DNA from: Pseudomonas subflava
Lineage (GTDB): Bacteria; Pseudomonadota; Gammaproteobacteria; Pseudomonadales; Pseudomonadaceae
Direction of reading: 5' to 3'
DNA: 64,000 nt
Assembly (NCBI RefSeq): GCF_023823685.1
Contig: NZ_JAMXBF010000006.1
Span: forward strand, 248,001 to 312,000
Shown here: positions 17,384 through 28,465 of the stretch, piece after piece
Numbering within the stretch: the stretch's first letter is position 1
Layout: every line of letters starts with the position of its first letter
Notes under the pieces: generated by a model
The model's input: only the letters and a program-made list of their open reading frames with translations
Databases searched by the model: none
What the model was told of the DNA's origin: nothing
Translations under genes and position numbers: made by a program

Positions 17384-18361
17384 TTACTTCTCGACGTTGG
17401 CGCCGGCGTTGCCGTGCGACAGGCTGTACACGTAGGCGGCCAGCAGGTGGACCTTGTCTTCGCTGCCCACGTACGGCAGCTGGGCGGGCATGTTGCCGCT
17501 GCGGCCGTAACGGATGGTCTGCTGCAGCTGGGCGAAGCTGCTGCCGTAGATGAACGCGCTCGGGTTGGTCAGGTTCGGGGCGCCCATCGCGGTGTTACCG
17601 GTGCCTTCCTTGGTGTGGCAGGCGAAGCAGACGCTCTCGAAGACCTGCTTGCCGGCGGCGACGTCGGCAGTGGCGCCTTCCGGCAGCTTGCGGCCGGCCA
17701 GTTCGGTCAGCACGTAGGCGGCTACGTTGCGCACGCCTTCCTCGCCGATGGTCGGCGCCTGGGCCGGCATCTGGCCGTGACGACCACCGATGATGGTCTG
17801 CTTGATGTCTTCCGGCTTGCCGCCCCAGCGCCATTCGTTGTCGGTCAGGTTGGGGAAGCCGTAGGCGCCCTTGGCGTCGGAGCCGTGGCACACCGAGCAG
17901 TTGGAGGCGAACAGGCGGCCGCCCATCTTCAGGGCCTGCTCGTCCTTGGCCACTTCCTCGATCGGCATCTGCGCGTACTTGGCGTAGATCGGCGCGTATT
18001 GCTTGTCTGCGCGGACCATTTCCTTTTCCCACTGATGCACGCCGGTCCAGCCGGCTTCGCCGCTGGCGAAGGGACGGCCGTCGCCGGCTTCGTTGTAGCC
18101 CGGCAGCAGGCCTTTCCAGGTACCCAGGCCCGGGTACAGGACCAAGTAGCCGAGGGCGAAGACGATGGTGCCGACGAACAGCATGAACCACCACTTCGGC
18201 AGCGGGTTGTCGAACTCCTCGATACCGTCGAAGGCATGGCCGACGGTGTCCTCGGTGGTTTCAGGGCGCTGGCCCTTACGCACACCGAAGATCAGCGCAG
18301 TGAGAGCCACGATGGTGCCGAGGCTCAGGACGCTGATGTAGATACTCCAGAACAAAGTCAT
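17384..18361 (-). CDS. ccoP: cbb3 oxidase diheme subunit CcoP (proximal operon)
   Basis: A 325-residue protein with two N-terminal membrane helices and a periplasmic part with two c-type heme sites, CSVCH and CFACH. The conserved [15 protein letters not shown] block lies between the helices. CcoP takes electrons from soluble cytochromes and feeds them to CcoO and CcoN. It overlaps ccoQ by four bases. It is very close in sequence to the distal copy at 20938-21885. Confidence 0.97.
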   Translation of the reverse strand: MTLFWSIYISVLSLGTIVALTALIFGVRKGQRPETTEDTVGHAFDGIEEFDNPLPKWWFMLFVGTIVFALGYLVLYPGLGTWKGLLPGYNEAGDGRPFASGEAGWTGVHQWEKEMVRADKQYAPIYAKYAQMPIEEVAKDEQALKMGGRLFASNCSVCHGSDAKGAYGFPNLTDNEWRWGGKPEDIKQTIIGGRHGQMPAQAPTIGEEGVRNVAAYVLTELAGRKLPEGATADVAAGKQVFESVCFACHTKEGTGNTAMGAPNLTNPSAFIYGSSFAQLQQTIRYGRSGNMPAQLPYVGSEDKVHLLAAYVYSLSHGNAGANVEK

Positions 18362-18543
18362 TCTTTATTGCTCCCAGAATCTTGCTCGTCACGCTTCTTG
18401 GCCGGGACGTCGTCGGCGAAGGGCAGGTTGGCCGCTTCGTCGAAGTTCTTCTTGCGCTTGCTGCTGAAGGCCCAGAGCACCACGCCGATGAAGGCGATGA
18501 ACACTACTGCGGTGCCAATGCCGCGAATCATCCCGATATCCAT
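18358..18543 (-). CDS. ccoQ: cbb3 oxidase small subunit CcoQ
   Basis: A 61-residue protein with one membrane helix ([18 protein letters not shown]) and a charged tail ([15 protein letters not shown]) typical of CcoQ. It helps stabilise the complex. It sits between ccoO and ccoP only in this operon; the distal operon has no equivalent. Confidence 0.95.
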   Translation of the reverse strand: MDIGMIRGIGTAVVFIAFIGVVLWAFSSKRKKNFDEAANLPFADDVPAKKRDEQDSGSNKE

Positions 18544-18549
18544 GAGGCG

Positions 18550-19166
18550 TTACCGTTTGTTCTTGATGGCTGTGCCAAGACCCTGCAGGTACGCGACGAT
18601 CGCGTCCATTTCGGTCTTGCCCTTGACGGCCTCGCGTGCGCCGGCGATGTCTTCGTCGGTATAGGGCACGCCGAGGGTGCGCAGAGCTTCCATCTTGGCG
18701 GCGGTGTCCTTGCCGTCGAGCTTGTTCTCGACCAGCCAGGGGTACGCCGGCATCTTCGATTCCGGAACCACGTTGCGCGGGTTGTACAGGTGGGCGCGGT
18801 GCCAGTCGTCCGAGTAGCGGCCGCCGACGCGGGCCAGGTCCGGACCGGTACGCTTGGAGCCCCACAGGAACGGGTGGTCCCAGACGCTCTCGCCGGCCAC
18901 GGAGTAGTGGCCGTAACGCTCGGTCTCGGCGCGGAACGGGCGGATCATCTGCGAGTGGCAGCCGACGCAGCCTTCGCGGATGTAGATGTCACGGCCTTCC
19001 AGCTCCAGCGCGGTGCGTGGCTTCATGCCTTCCACCGGGGTGTTTGTGACGTCCTGGAAGAACAGCGGCACGATCTGGGTCAGGCCGCCGATGCTCACGG
19101 CGATCACCATGAACAGCGAAAGCAGGCCGATGTTCTTCTCGAGAAATTCGTGTTTGCTACCGGCCA

Positions 19167-19167
<1 letters not shown>
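18550..19167 (-). CDS. ccoO: cbb3 oxidase monoheme subunit CcoO (proximal operon)
   Basis: A 205-residue c-type cytochrome anchored by one N-terminal helix, with the heme motif CVGCH followed by [10 protein letters not shown] as in all CcoO proteins. It relays electrons from CcoP to CcoN. The ATG overlaps the ccoN stop as TGATG (19165-19169). Its middle third is almost identical at the DNA level to the distal copy. Confidence 0.97.
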
Positions 19168-20641
<1,474 letters not shown>

Positions 20642-20907
20642 GGCTAAAAAAGCGGCGGCAAGTATGGAGAAACGAGGTATCCATTGCAACGCCGCATGCC
20701 GTTGCGCTCGGGCTTTCAGCGGCCTTCGAGGGCCGGGGAAATCCACGTTCGCGATGCTCTCTTGCACCGGGAGCGAGACCGCCGGAAGGGGCCATCGCCT
20801 AGACACTGTTACCGGATGCGACTGTTCGCCAGCTTAGACCAACTGCTGTCGCCGGGTGCGCAACCGGTCTGCGCGGGTGCGACATCGGGTCGCATTAGCG
20901 CAAGGGT

Positions 20908-20929
20908 GCGGGCGCCGGGCGGCGCCCGC
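20908..20929 (-). terminator. hairpin after the distal ccoP
   Basis: GCGGGCGCC (20908-20916) pairs perfectly with GGCGCCCGC (20921-20929) around a 4-base loop, starting 9 bases past the ccoP stop. The T run is weak, so it may pause transcription or protect the RNA end rather than stop it fully. Confidence 0.5.
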
Positions 20930-20937
20930 GGGAGGGA

Positions 20938-21885
20938 TCATTCGCTGGCCAGGGTCTCCTCCGCCGCCGGCTTCTGCGACAAGCTGTAGACGTAGGCGGC
21001 CAGCAGGTGGACCTTGTCTTCGCTGCCCACGTACTGCAGCTGCGCCGGCATGTGGCCGGTGCGGCCATAGCGGATGGTCTGCTGCAACTGGGCGAAGCTG
21101 CTGCCGTAGATGAACGCGCTCGGCTTGGTCAGGTTCGGCGCGCCCATGGTCGGCATGCCCTTGCCGTCCGCGCCGTGGCAGGCGAAGCAGGTGCTGGAGA
21201 AGATCTTCTGCCCGGCGCCGATGTCGGCGGTCTCGCCTTCCGGCAGCTTGCGGCCGGCCAGTTCGGTCAGCACGTAGGCGGCGACGTTGTGCACGCCTTC
21301 CTCGCCGATCATCTGACCCTGCGGCGGCATCATGCCGCTGCGGCCTGCAGTGATGGTCTGCTTGATGGAGGTCGCGTCACCGCCCCAGCGCCATTCCTTG
21401 TCGGTCAGGTTGGGGAAGCCGTAGGCGCCCTTGGCGTCGGAGCCGTGGCACACCGAGCAGTTGGAGGCGAAGAGGCGGTTGCCCATCTTCAGCGCTTTCG
21501 GGTCCTGGGCGACCTGTTCCAGCGGCATTTTGGCGTAACTGGCGTAGATCGGGCCGTAGGTCTGGTCGGCGCGATCCATCTCGCGTTGCCACTGCTTGGT
21601 CTGGGTCCAGCCGCCTTCGTAACCCGGCAGCGTGCCGGCGAAGTTGCCGAGGCCCGGGTACAGCAGCAGGTAGGCGCCGGCGAAGACCAGAGTGCCGAGG
21701 AACAGCATGAACCACCACTTGGGCAGCGGGTTGTCATATTCCTCGATACCGTCGAAGGCGTGGCCCAGGGTCTGGTCGGTGGTGCCGGGGCGCTGGCCCT
21801 TGCGGGTGGCGAACAGCAGCCACAGTAGAGCGACCAGGCTGCCCAGGGTGAGCAGGGTGATGTACCAGCTCCAGAAAGTGGTCAT
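20938..21885 (-). CDS. ccoP: cbb3 oxidase diheme subunit CcoP (distal operon)
   Basis: A 315-residue diheme cytochrome with CSVCH and CFACH motifs and two N-terminal helices. It is the counterpart of the proximal CcoP. It differs in the linker ([16 protein letters not shown]) and in the C-terminal tail. It starts six bases after the ccoO stop, so no ccoQ fits between them. Confidence 0.97.
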   Translation of the reverse strand: MTTFWSWYITLLTLGSLVALLWLLFATRKGQRPGTTDQTLGHAFDGIEEYDNPLPKWWFMLFLGTLVFAGAYLLLYPGLGNFAGTLPGYEGGWTQTKQWQREMDRADQTYGPIYASYAKMPLEQVAQDPKALKMGNRLFASNCSVCHGSDAKGAYGFPNLTDKEWRWGGDATSIKQTITAGRSGMMPPQGQMIGEEGVHNVAAYVLTELAGRKLPEGETADIGAGQKIFSSTCFACHGADGKGMPTMGAPNLTKPSAFIYGSSFAQLQQTIRYGRTGHMPAQLQYVGSEDKVHLLAAYVYSLSQKPAAEETLASE

Positions 21886-21891
21886 GTCCGA

Positions 21892-22506
21892 TTACCTCTT
21901 GTTCTTCAGGCTGGTGCCGAGCACTTGCAGATAGGCCACCAGGGCGTCCATCTCGGTCTTGCCCTTGACCGACTCCTGGGCGCCGGCGATGTCTTCGTCG
22001 CTGTAGGGCACGCCGAGGGTGCGCAGGGCGCCCATCTTGGCGGCGCTGTCCTCGCCGCCGAGCTTGTTCTCGACCAGCCAGGGATAGGCCGGCATCTTCG
22101 ACTCCGGCACCACGTTGCGCGGGTTGTACAGGTGGGCGCGGTGCCAGTCGTCCGAGTAGCGGCCACCGACGCGGGCCAGGTCTGGACCGGTACGCTTGGA
22201 GCCCCACAGGAACGGGTGGTCCCAGACGCTCTCGCCAGCCACGGAGTAGTGGCCGTAACGCTCGGTCTCGGCGCGGAACGGACGGATCATCTGCGAGTGG
22301 CAGCCGACGCAGCCTTCGCGGATGTAGATGTCACGGCCTTCCAGCTGCAGCGCGGTGTAGGGCTTCATGCCGGTAACCGGCTCGTTGACCACGTCCTGGA
22401 AGAACAGCGGGACGATCTGGGTCAGGCCGCCGATGCTCACCGCCAGGACCATGGCGATGGCCAGCAGGCCGACGTTCTTCTCGAGTATTTCGTGCTTGCT
22501 GCTCAT
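21892..22506 (-). CDS. ccoO: cbb3 oxidase monoheme subunit CcoO (distal operon)
   Basis: A 204-residue membrane-anchored cytochrome with CVGCH and [10 protein letters not shown]. The start at 22506 overlaps the ccoN stop as TGATG, as in the proximal operon; the longer open frame upstream lies inside ccoN. Most differences from the proximal copy are at the two ends (for example [13 protein letters not shown] at the start). Confidence 0.97.
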   Translation of the reverse strand: MSSKHEILEKNVGLLAIAMVLAVSIGGLTQIVPLFFQDVVNEPVTGMKPYTALQLEGRDIYIREGCVGCHSQMIRPFRAETERYGHYSVAGESVWDHPFLWGSKRTGPDLARVGGRYSDDWHRAHLYNPRNVVPESKMPAYPWLVENKLGGEDSAAKMGALRTLGVPYSDEDIAGAQESVKGKTEMDALVAYLQVLGTSLKNKR

Positions 22507-23945
22507 CAGTGGGCGACCTCTGCGGGAATCAGGGCTTCTGCGTCGTATTCGGCCGGCTTGGCGGCGCGCACGGTCAGCCAGGTGTTCCAGGCCATCAGCA
22601 CCATGCCGAAGAGGAAGATGGCGCCGCCGGCGACGCGGATGACGAAGCCCGGGTGGCTGGCCTCGAGCGCCTCGACGAAGGAGTAGGTGAGGGTGCCGTC
22701 GTCGTTCACGGCGCGCCACATCAGGCCCTGGGTGATGCCGTTGACCCACATGGAGGCGATGTACAGCACGGTGCCGATGGTCGCGAGCCAGAAGTGCGAG
22801 TTGATCAGCGCGAGGCTGTGCATCTGCTCGCGGCCGAACACTTTCGGAATCAGGTGATACAGCGAGCCGATGGAGATCATCGCCACCCAGCCCAGCGCAC
22901 CGGCGTGTACGTGGCCGATGGTCCAGTCGGTGTAATGCGACAGCGCGTTGACGGTCTTGATGGCCATCATCGGGCCTTCGAAGGTGGACATGCCGTATAA
23001 GGCGATGGAGACCACCAGGAAGCGCAGGAACGGGACGGTGCGCAGCTTATGCCAGGCGCCCGAGAGTGTCATCATGCCGTTGATCATGCCGCCCCAGCTG
23101 GGGGCCAGCTGCACCTGGGACATGACGATGCCGAGGGACTGTGCCCAGTCGGGCAGGGCGGTGTAGTGCAGGTGGTGCGGACCGGCCCAGATGTACAGGG
23201 TGATCAGCGCCCAGAAGTGCACGATGGACAGGCGATAGGAATACACCGGGCGCTCGGCCTGCTTGGGCACGAAGTAGTACATCATCCCCAGGAAGCCGGC
23301 AGTGAGGAAGAAGCCCACGGCGTTGTGGCCGTACCACCACTGGACCATGGCGTCGGTGGCACCGGCGTACAGCGAGTAGGATTTGGTCAGGCTGACCGGC
23401 AGTTCCAGGTTGTTGACGATGTGCAGCATCGCCACGGTCAGGATGAAGCCGCCGAAGAACCAGTTGCCCACGTAGATGTGCTTGGTCTTGCGCTTGAGCA
23501 GCGTGCCGAAGAACACCAGCGCGTAGGCGACCCAGACGATGGTGATCAGGATGTCGATCGGCCACTCCAGCTCGGCGTACTCCTTGGAAGAGGTCCAGCC
23601 CAGCGGCAGGCTGATGGCGGCGAGGACGATCACCAGCTGCCAGCCCCAGAAGGTGAAGGCGGCCAGACTGTCGGAGATCAGGCGGGTCTGGCAGGTACGC
23701 TGCAGCGAGTAGTAGCTGGTGGCGAACAGGGCGCAACCGCCGAAGGCGAAGATCACCGCGTTGGTGTGCAGCGGGCGCAGGCGGCCGAAGCTGGTCCACG
23801 GCAGGTTGAAGTTCAGTTCGGGCCAGGCCAGTTGGGCGGCGATGAACACGCCGAGCCCCATCCCGACTATGCCCCAAACCACCGTCATAATGGCGAACTG
23901 GCGGACAACTTTGTAGTTGTAGGCCGCAGTGCTGGTTGTGTTCAT
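22506..23945 (-). CDS. ccoN: cbb3 oxidase catalytic subunit CcoN (distal, probably Anr-controlled)
   Basis: A 479-residue oxidase subunit I with the same heme and CuB histidine blocks as the proximal copy. The ATG at 23945 ([14 protein letters not shown]) has GGAAG eight bases ahead and gives the family length; upstream in-frame starts would add an unlikely tail. An Anr box lies with its centre about 74 bases before the ATG. In P. aeruginosa the equivalent set (cbb3-2) is induced at low oxygen. Confidence 0.97.
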   Translation of the reverse strand: MNTTSTAAYNYKVVRQFAIMTVVWGIVGMGLGVFIAAQLAWPELNFNLPWTSFGRLRPLHTNAVIFAFGGCALFATSYYSLQRTCQTRLISDSLAAFTFWGWQLVIVLAAISLPLGWTSSKEYAELEWPIDILITIVWVAYALVFFGTLLKRKTKHIYVGNWFFGGFILTVAMLHIVNNLELPVSLTKSYSLYAGATDAMVQWWYGHNAVGFFLTAGFLGMMYYFVPKQAERPVYSYRLSIVHFWALITLYIWAGPHHLHYTALPDWAQSLGIVMSQVQLAPSWGGMINGMMTLSGAWHKLRTVPFLRFLVVSIALYGMSTFEGPMMAIKTVNALSHYTDWTIGHVHAGALGWVAMISIGSLYHLIPKVFGREQMHSLALINSHFWLATIGTVLYIASMWVNGITQGLMWRAVNDDGTLTYSFVEALEASHPGFVIRVAGGAIFLFGMVLMAWNTWLTVRAAKPAEYDAEALIPAEVAH

Positions 23946-23986
23946 GTGTTGGGCTTCCATCCACGGTTTAGAAAAGCAGGGCAAGC

Positions 23987-24655
23987 ATGGGTAATGGCAA
24001 GGTGATGGTTATTGACGGGGATCAATGCGAAGCGCGGGGGTGGCTGTGGAGCGGGGTGGACGGAATGTCGCAGGCCACCCTGATCCTCGCCCATGGCGCC
24101 GGCGCGCCGATGGACAGCGCGTTCATGCAGCGCATGGCCGAGTTGCTGGCCGAGCGTGGTGTGGCGGTGCTGCGCTTCGAGTTCCCCTACATGGCGCAGC
24201 GCCGGCAGGGCGGCGGCAAGCGCCCGCCCAACCCGCAGGCCCAGTTACTGGATGCCTGGCGCGAGGTGTGGCGTGAGGTGAGGGCGCGGGTGAGCGGGCC
24301 GCTGGCCATCGGCGGCAAGTCCATGGGCGGACGCATGGCCAGCCTGCTGGCCGATGAGTTGGGCGCCGACGCGCTGGTCTGCCTGGGTTATCCCTTCTAC
24401 GCCGCGGGCAAGCCGGAGAAGCCGCGGGTCGCGCATCTGGCCAAGCTGCGCACGCGCAGCCTGATCGTCCAGGGCGAGCGCGACGCGCTGGGCAATCGCG
24501 AGACCGTGGAGGGCTATGTGCTGGCGCCGGGCATCACCCTCGAATGGCTCGCCGCAGCGGATCACGACCTCAAGCCGCTCAAGGCCTCGGGGTTCAGCCA
24601 CGAGCAGCATCTGCAGCGTGCGGCCGATGCGGTGGCGGAATTTCTGCGCGGATAA
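23987..24655 (+). CDS. alpha/beta hydrolase of the KANL3/Tex30 type
   Basis: A soluble protein of up to 222 residues with an alpha/beta-hydrolase fold. It shows the family block [12 protein letters not shown], the nucleophile elbow GGKSMGGR (Ser in KSMG) and a late histidine in ADHDLKP. Substrate unknown. Start candidates are 23987, 24005 and 24065; residues GWLWS before the last suggest one of the first two. If so, the Anr box at 24012-24025 lies inside this gene. It is divergent from the distal ccoN and ends before the terminator at 24759-24791. Confidence 0.8.
   Translation: MGNGKVMVIDGDQCEARGWLWSGVDGMSQATLILAHGAGAPMDSAFMQRMAELLAERGVAVLRFEFPYMAQRRQGGGKRPPNPQAQLLDAWREVWREVRARVSGPLAIGGKSMGGRMASLLADELGADALVCLGYPFYAAGKPEKPRVAHLAKLRTRSLIVQGERDALGNRETVEGYVLAPGITLEWLAAADHDLKPLKASGFSHEQHLQRAADAVAEFLRG
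24012..24025 (-). promoter_or_regulatory. Anr box of the distal ccoN operon
   Basis: TTGAC, four bases, ATCAA match nine of ten fixed positions of the Anr/FNR site. With the centre near 24018, a class II start would fall near 23977, leaving about a 32-base leader before ccoN. The site probably lies within the first codons of the divergent hydrolase gene. Confidence 0.8.
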
Positions 24656-24667
24656 TGCGATAGGCGT

Positions 24668-24747
24668 GTTCGGTGCGCACGGCGCACCCTGTATTCGCAA
24701 CGGTCGGTGCGGCGGCGAAAACCTAGGGTGCGCCGTGCCCACCGAAC
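24668..24747. repeat. inverted repeat with 23-base arms and one mismatch
   Basis: The arms at 24668-24690 and 24725-24747 are complementary at 22 of 23 positions, around a 34-base spacer. The sequence type (GTGCGCCGTGC) resembles short intergenic repeats common in Pseudomonas. It lies just after the hydrolase stop and before the terminator. Confidence 0.7.
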
Positions 24748-24758
24748 GTTCAGCCACA

Positions 24759-24791
24759 AAAAAGGCCGTCCCCGTGGGAGCCGGCCTTTTT
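24759..24791. terminator. bidirectional rho-independent terminator
   Basis: AAAAAGGCCG (24759-24768) pairs with CGGCCTTTTT (24782-24791), giving a GC stem and a T run in both directions. It serves the hydrolase gene on the plus strand and aer on the minus strand. Confidence 0.85.
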
Positions 24792-24814
24792 CTCTGCCCA
24801 AACCGCCGCAGACC

Positions 24815-26380
24815 TCAGCGGTTGAACCGCTCCACCAGCGAATACTGGTCCTGGGCGGTGGCGGTCAATTCCTTGCTGAGCAGCGCGGTGCTCTGCGCTT
24901 CGCCGGAGGTCTGGTCGGCGAGCTGGGCGATGGTGGTGATGTTCTGGTTGATCTCGTCGGCCACGGCGCTCTGCTCCTCGGCGGCAGCGGCGATCTGGTT
25001 GGCCATGTCGGTGATATTGGCCACCGCGTCGCTGATGCCCTGCAGCGCCTCGTCGGCCTTCTGCACGCGCTCCACGCCTTCGTCGGCCTGCTGGCGACCG
25101 ATCTCCATGGTCATCACCGCCTCCTCGGCGGTGCGCTGCAGCTTGGCGATGAGGCCGTGGATCTGCCCGGTGGACTCCGCGGTGCGCTGAGCCAGCGAGC
25201 GCACCTCGTCGGCCACCACGGCGAAGCCGCGGCCCATTTCCCCGGCGCGCGCAGCCTCGATGGCGGCGTTGAGGGCGAGCAGGTTGGTCTGGTCGGCGAT
25301 GCCCTTGATCACATCCACCACGCCGCCGATTTCGTTGCTGTCCTGGGCCAGGCGCGACACCGTTTCGCCGGTCTCGCCCACGGACTGCGACAGGCGCTGG
25401 ATGGCCTCGCGGGTTTCCGAGGCGACATTGCGCCCCTCGCTGGTCAGACGGTTGGCCTCCTGCGTGGCGATGGCGGCGCGGGCCACGTTGCTGGCGACTT
25501 CCAGCGTGGTCGCCGCCATCTCGTTGATGGCGGTGGCAACCTGCTCGGTCTCCACGCGCTGGCGCTCCAGGCCGGAGGAACTGTTGTGGGCCAGCTGGTC
25601 GGCCTCGCGGGCCTGGCTGGTGAGGCGCTCGGCGGTGTCCTGCAGGCGGGTCAGGCAGGTGCGCAGGCGCGCTTCCTGGCTGAGCATGGCCATTTCCAGG
25701 CGTGCCTCGGCGCCGCGGCTGTCGGTGTACATCTGGGCGATCAGCGGATCGGAAGTGGTCTGCTCGGCGATGTGCAGCAGACGCTTGATGCCGCGAGTCT
25801 GCCAGCGGATGCCGGCCAAGCCGAGTGGCACCGAAAGCAGGGCGGCGAGCAAGAAGCCCCAGGTGGAGCCCATCCAGTGACCGATCAGGAAGCCGATCTG
25901 GCTGACCAGAATGAACGGCAGCCAGGCCTGCAGCACCGGCAACCAGCGATCGGTCGTTGGGATCGCCGGCTTACCGGAATTGATCCGGGCATACAGTGCC
26001 TCGGCGCGACGCACCTGTTCGGCGGTCGGCTTGACCCGCACCGACTCGTAACCCACCACCTGGCCCTTATCGAGCATCGGCGTGACATAGGCGTTGACCC
26101 AGTAGTGGTCGCCGTTCTTGCAGCGGTTCTTCACCACGCCCATCCACGGGCGGCCCTTCTTGAGCGTCTGCCACATATGATCGAACACCGCTGAAGGCAC
26201 ATCCGGATGACGCACGACGTTGTGCGGCGCGCGCATCAGCTCTTCTCGTTCAAATCCGCTCACATCGACGAACGCCTGGTTGCAATAGGTGATCTGGCCC
26301 TTGAGGTCGGTAGTGGAAATCAGGCGTTGCTGGGCAGGAAAGATGCGATCACGTTGAGTGACAGGCTGGTTGTTTCGCAT
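24815..26380 (-). CDS. aer: aerotaxis receptor Aer (PAS-containing chemoreceptor)
   Basis: A 521-residue receptor, the length of P. aeruginosa Aer. Residues about 15-110 form a PAS domain ([19 protein letters not shown]) expected to bind FAD and report redox state. A membrane hairpin lies at about 150-195. The rest is a HAMP-like linker and signalling helices with the conserved tip ([17 protein letters not shown]). It sends oxygen or redox signals to CheA. A sigma-28 type promoter lies 39 bases upstream, and its position beside anr-controlled oxidases fits an oxygen role. Confidence 0.95.
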   Translation of the reverse strand: MRNNQPVTQRDRIFPAQQRLISTTDLKGQITYCNQAFVDVSGFEREELMRAPHNVVRHPDVPSAVFDHMWQTLKKGRPWMGVVKNRCKNGDHYWVNAYVTPMLDKGQVVGYESVRVKPTAEQVRRAEALYARINSGKPAIPTTDRWLPVLQAWLPFILVSQIGFLIGHWMGSTWGFLLAALLSVPLGLAGIRWQTRGIKRLLHIAEQTTSDPLIAQMYTDSRGAEARLEMAMLSQEARLRTCLTRLQDTAERLTSQAREADQLAHNSSSGLERQRVETEQVATAINEMAATTLEVASNVARAAIATQEANRLTSEGRNVASETREAIQRLSQSVGETGETVSRLAQDSNEIGGVVDVIKGIADQTNLLALNAAIEAARAGEMGRGFAVVADEVRSLAQRTAESTGQIHGLIAKLQRTAEEAVMTMEIGRQQADEGVERVQKADEALQGISDAVANITDMANQIAAAAEEQSAVADEINQNITTIAQLADQTSGEAQSTALLSKELTATAQDQYSLVERFNR

Positions 26381-26418
26381 GCGGGCGTGCTTCTTTGAAC
26401 TGAGGGGTAGTAGACGAC

Positions 26419-26445
26419 AGATCGGCCGCCGAGCGGGAAAGTTTA
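26419..26445 (-). promoter_or_regulatory. sigma-28 (FliA) promoter of aer
   Basis: On the minus strand TAAACTTT (26445-26438), an 11-base spacer and GCCGATCT (26426-26419) match TAAAGTTT-N11-GCCGATAA at 13 of 16 fixed positions. The start would be about 32 bases before the ATG. This ties aer to the flagellar and chemotaxis regulon. Confidence 0.7.
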
Positions 26446-26805
26446 ATGGTCACATTTTCAGCAAGCGATGTGACGCGCGTCGCGATTGTTCTCTGTAATT
26501 TTCGGGAACTTTTTCAGGTATTAATTTATGCGCGAAAAATATATGAAACTATTCGGGAGCAGTTATGTCACGCGCTCCGCTTCTTACTCATACTTTTGGG
26601 CGATTGAGCATGTTGGAAAGTGTCAATAGTTGGTGCGTCGGTTTTTTGGCATTAGATCTTTTGTGAACATTTAAAGAACTCGCTAGTTCGTGAAGAAATG
26701 CTCGAAATTAGGTGTTACTTTCTACTTGCGCCCTTGTATGATCTGTCCTAGAGCACCTGCACCATAGGGGTGCCATAAAAATGACGGGTCTCATGCCCGC
26801 ACCTG

Positions 26806-26820
26806 GTTACCAGTGGTAAC
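26806..26820. promoter_or_regulatory. perfect 6-3-6 palindrome upstream of the algD promoter
   Basis: GTTACC-AGT-GGTAAC is a perfect dyad whose centre is about 55 bases before the AlgU-like -35 box. Its symmetry and place suggest an operator for a dimeric regulator of alginate synthesis. It does not match the AlgR site I know (ACCGTTCGTC), so the regulator is unknown. Confidence 0.5.
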
Positions 26821-26864
26821 TAGGTCACTGTTTTCAAAGAAATAACTTTCTTTCTGTCTGTCGC

Positions 26865-26893
26865 GGAACTTTGTTGTTTCGCGTGGCATCTGT
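26865..26893 (+). promoter_or_regulatory. AlgU (sigma-22/RpoE-like) promoter of the alginate operon
   Basis: GGAACTT (26865-26871), a 17-base spacer and TCTGT (26889-26893) fit the AlgU consensus GAACTT-N16/17-TCTGA with one mismatch. AlgU is the envelope-stress sigma factor that drives algD in Pseudomonas. The leader would be about 165 bases, shorter than the leader of several hundred bases in P. aeruginosa. Confidence 0.75.
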
Positions 26894-27063
26894 TTTGCTC
26901 GGGATGATATGTACTTCCTGTATCAATTTACGCGGAACGGAAGTGCGTCTCGAGCAGTAATGGAGACCCGAGGAATGTGTAGTACCTGTAGTCCGGTCTC
27001 GCGAGAAGTTTGCGGCAGCCATGGGGCTTGCCGCGTCGATCAACGCAAGGAGGAGATCGTCCA

Positions 27064-28374
27064 ATGCGTATCAGCATCTTTGGACTGGGCTATGTGGGTG
27101 CGGTGTGTGCAGGGTGCCTGTCGGCCAGGGGGCACCAGATCATCGGAGTGGACATCTCGCCACTGAAGATCGATCTGATCAACGACGGCAAGTCGCCGAT
27201 CGTGGAGCCCGGGCTGGAAGAGCTGCTGCAGAAAGGCGTGTCCAGCGGCAAGTTGCGCGGCACGCTGAACGTGCGCGAGGCCATTCTGGAAACCGACATT
27301 TCCTTCCTCGCCCCTCCGACGCCGAGCAAGCGCAATGGCGACCTCGACGTGTCCTACATCGAAGAAGTCTGCGAGCAGATCGGCAAGGTCCTGCCGGAAA
27401 AAACCAGCCGCCACACCGTGGTGATCCGCAGCACCGTGCTGCCGGGTACGCTGCGCAACGTGGTCATCCCGACTCTGGAGAAATTTTCCGGGCTCAAGGC
27501 CGGTGAAGACTTCGGCGTGGCGGTGAACCCGGAGTTCCTGCGCGAGAGCACCGCGATCAAGGACTACGACTTCCCGGCCATGACCGTGATCGGCGAGCTG
27601 GACAAGACTTCCGGCGACCTGCTGGAAGAGATCTACAGCGAGCTGGACGCTCCGATCATCCGCAAGACCGTCGAGGTCGCCGAGATGATCAAGTACACCT
27701 GCAACGTCTGGCACGCGACCAAGATCACCTTCGCCAACGAGATCGGCAACATCGCCAAGGCGGTGGGTGTCGACGGCCGCGAGGTGATGGAGGTGATCTG
27801 CCAGGATCACAAGCTCAACCTGTCGAAGTACTACATGCGCCCCGGCTTCGCCTTCGGCGGCTCCTGCCTGCCCAAGGACGTACGCGCCCTGAACTATCGC
27901 GCCACCCAGCTCGATGTCGACTCGCCGCTGATCAGCTCGCTGATGCCGAGCAACGAGGCGCAGGTTCGCAACGCCTACAACCTGATCGCCAGCCAGGACA
28001 AGCGCAAGATCGCGCTGCTCGGCCTGAGCTTCAAGGCCGGCACCGACGATCTGCGTGAAAGCCCATTGGTGGAGCTGGCCGAGATGCTGATCGGCAAGGG
28101 CTTCGACCTGAAGATCTTCGACCGCAACGTCGAGTACGCCCGTGTTCACGGCGCCAACCGCGAATACATCGAATCGAAGATCCCCCACGTCTCCTCGCTG
28201 CTGCGTTCCGACCTCAACGAGGTGGTGGCCGACGCCGACGTCATCGTGCTCGGCAACGGCGACGAGCTGTTCGAGACCGTCGTTCAACAACTGCCCCCCG
28301 GCAAGAAACTCATCGACCTGGTCGGTTTCATGCGCCAGTGCAGCGATGAGGTGAAAGAGGGCCTCTGCTGGTAG
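27064..28374 (+). CDS. algD: GDP-mannose 6-dehydrogenase
   Basis: A 436-residue enzyme that oxidises GDP-mannose to GDP-mannuronate, the committed step of alginate synthesis. The NAD motif FGLGYVGAV is at residues 6-14 and the catalytic cysteine is C268 in FGGSCLPKD, the same number as in P. aeruginosa. The ATG at 27064 has a strong AAGGAGGAG site eight bases ahead; the longer frame upstream is not used. It is the first gene of the operon behind the AlgU-like promoter. Confidence 0.98.
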   Translation: MRISIFGLGYVGAVCAGCLSARGHQIIGVDISPLKIDLINDGKSPIVEPGLEELLQKGVSSGKLRGTLNVREAILETDISFLAPPTPSKRNGDLDVSYIEEVCEQIGKVLPEKTSRHTVVIRSTVLPGTLRNVVIPTLEKFSGLKAGEDFGVAVNPEFLRESTAIKDYDFPAMTVIGELDKTSGDLLEEIYSELDAPIIRKTVEVAEMIKYTCNVWHATKITFANEIGNIAKAVGVDGREVMEVICQDHKLNLSKYYMRPGFAFGGSCLPKDVRALNYRATQLDVDSPLISSLMPSNEAQVRNAYNLIASQDKRKIALLGLSFKAGTDDLRESPLVELAEMLIGKGFDLKIFDRNVEYARVHGANREYIESKIPHVSSLLRSDLNEVVADADVIVLGNGDELFETVVQQLPPGKKLIDLVGFMRQCSDEVKEGLCW

Positions 28375-28465
28375 CGGACTGCGCGACCTAGGTATGCACA
28401 GGGCGTTACAACAACAATAACAGCGCCCCCGTTGCAAAGCGGTAACTCAAACGGGGTTGGCAACA

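Larger units (their letters stand above)
26381..27063. other. 683-base AT-rich control region between aer and algD
   Basis: This is the longest gene-free stretch. From about 26440 to 26760 it is clearly richer in A and T than the genome around it. It holds the aer promoter (26419-26445), a palindrome (26806-26820), an AlgU-like promoter (26865-26893) and an algD leader of about 165 bases. Short open frames here have no ribosome sites and look random. The AT-rich part would suit binding by nucleoid proteins such as IHF or MvaT, but I see no clear consensus. Confidence 0.6.

Noticed and set aside
26505..26530. A second GGGAACTT considered as an AlgU promoter
   Set aside because: No TCTGA-like box lies 16 or 17 bases downstream; the site at 26865-26893 fits much better.
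26913..26944. ACTTCC/GGAAGT pair in the algD leader considered as a regulatory stem
   Set aside because: Six-base arms with a 20-base loop are weak and could arise by chance.
27040..28437. A 465-codon minus-strand frame opposite algD
   Set aside because: Its amino-acid make-up is that of a GC shadow, and algD is unmistakable on the other strand.
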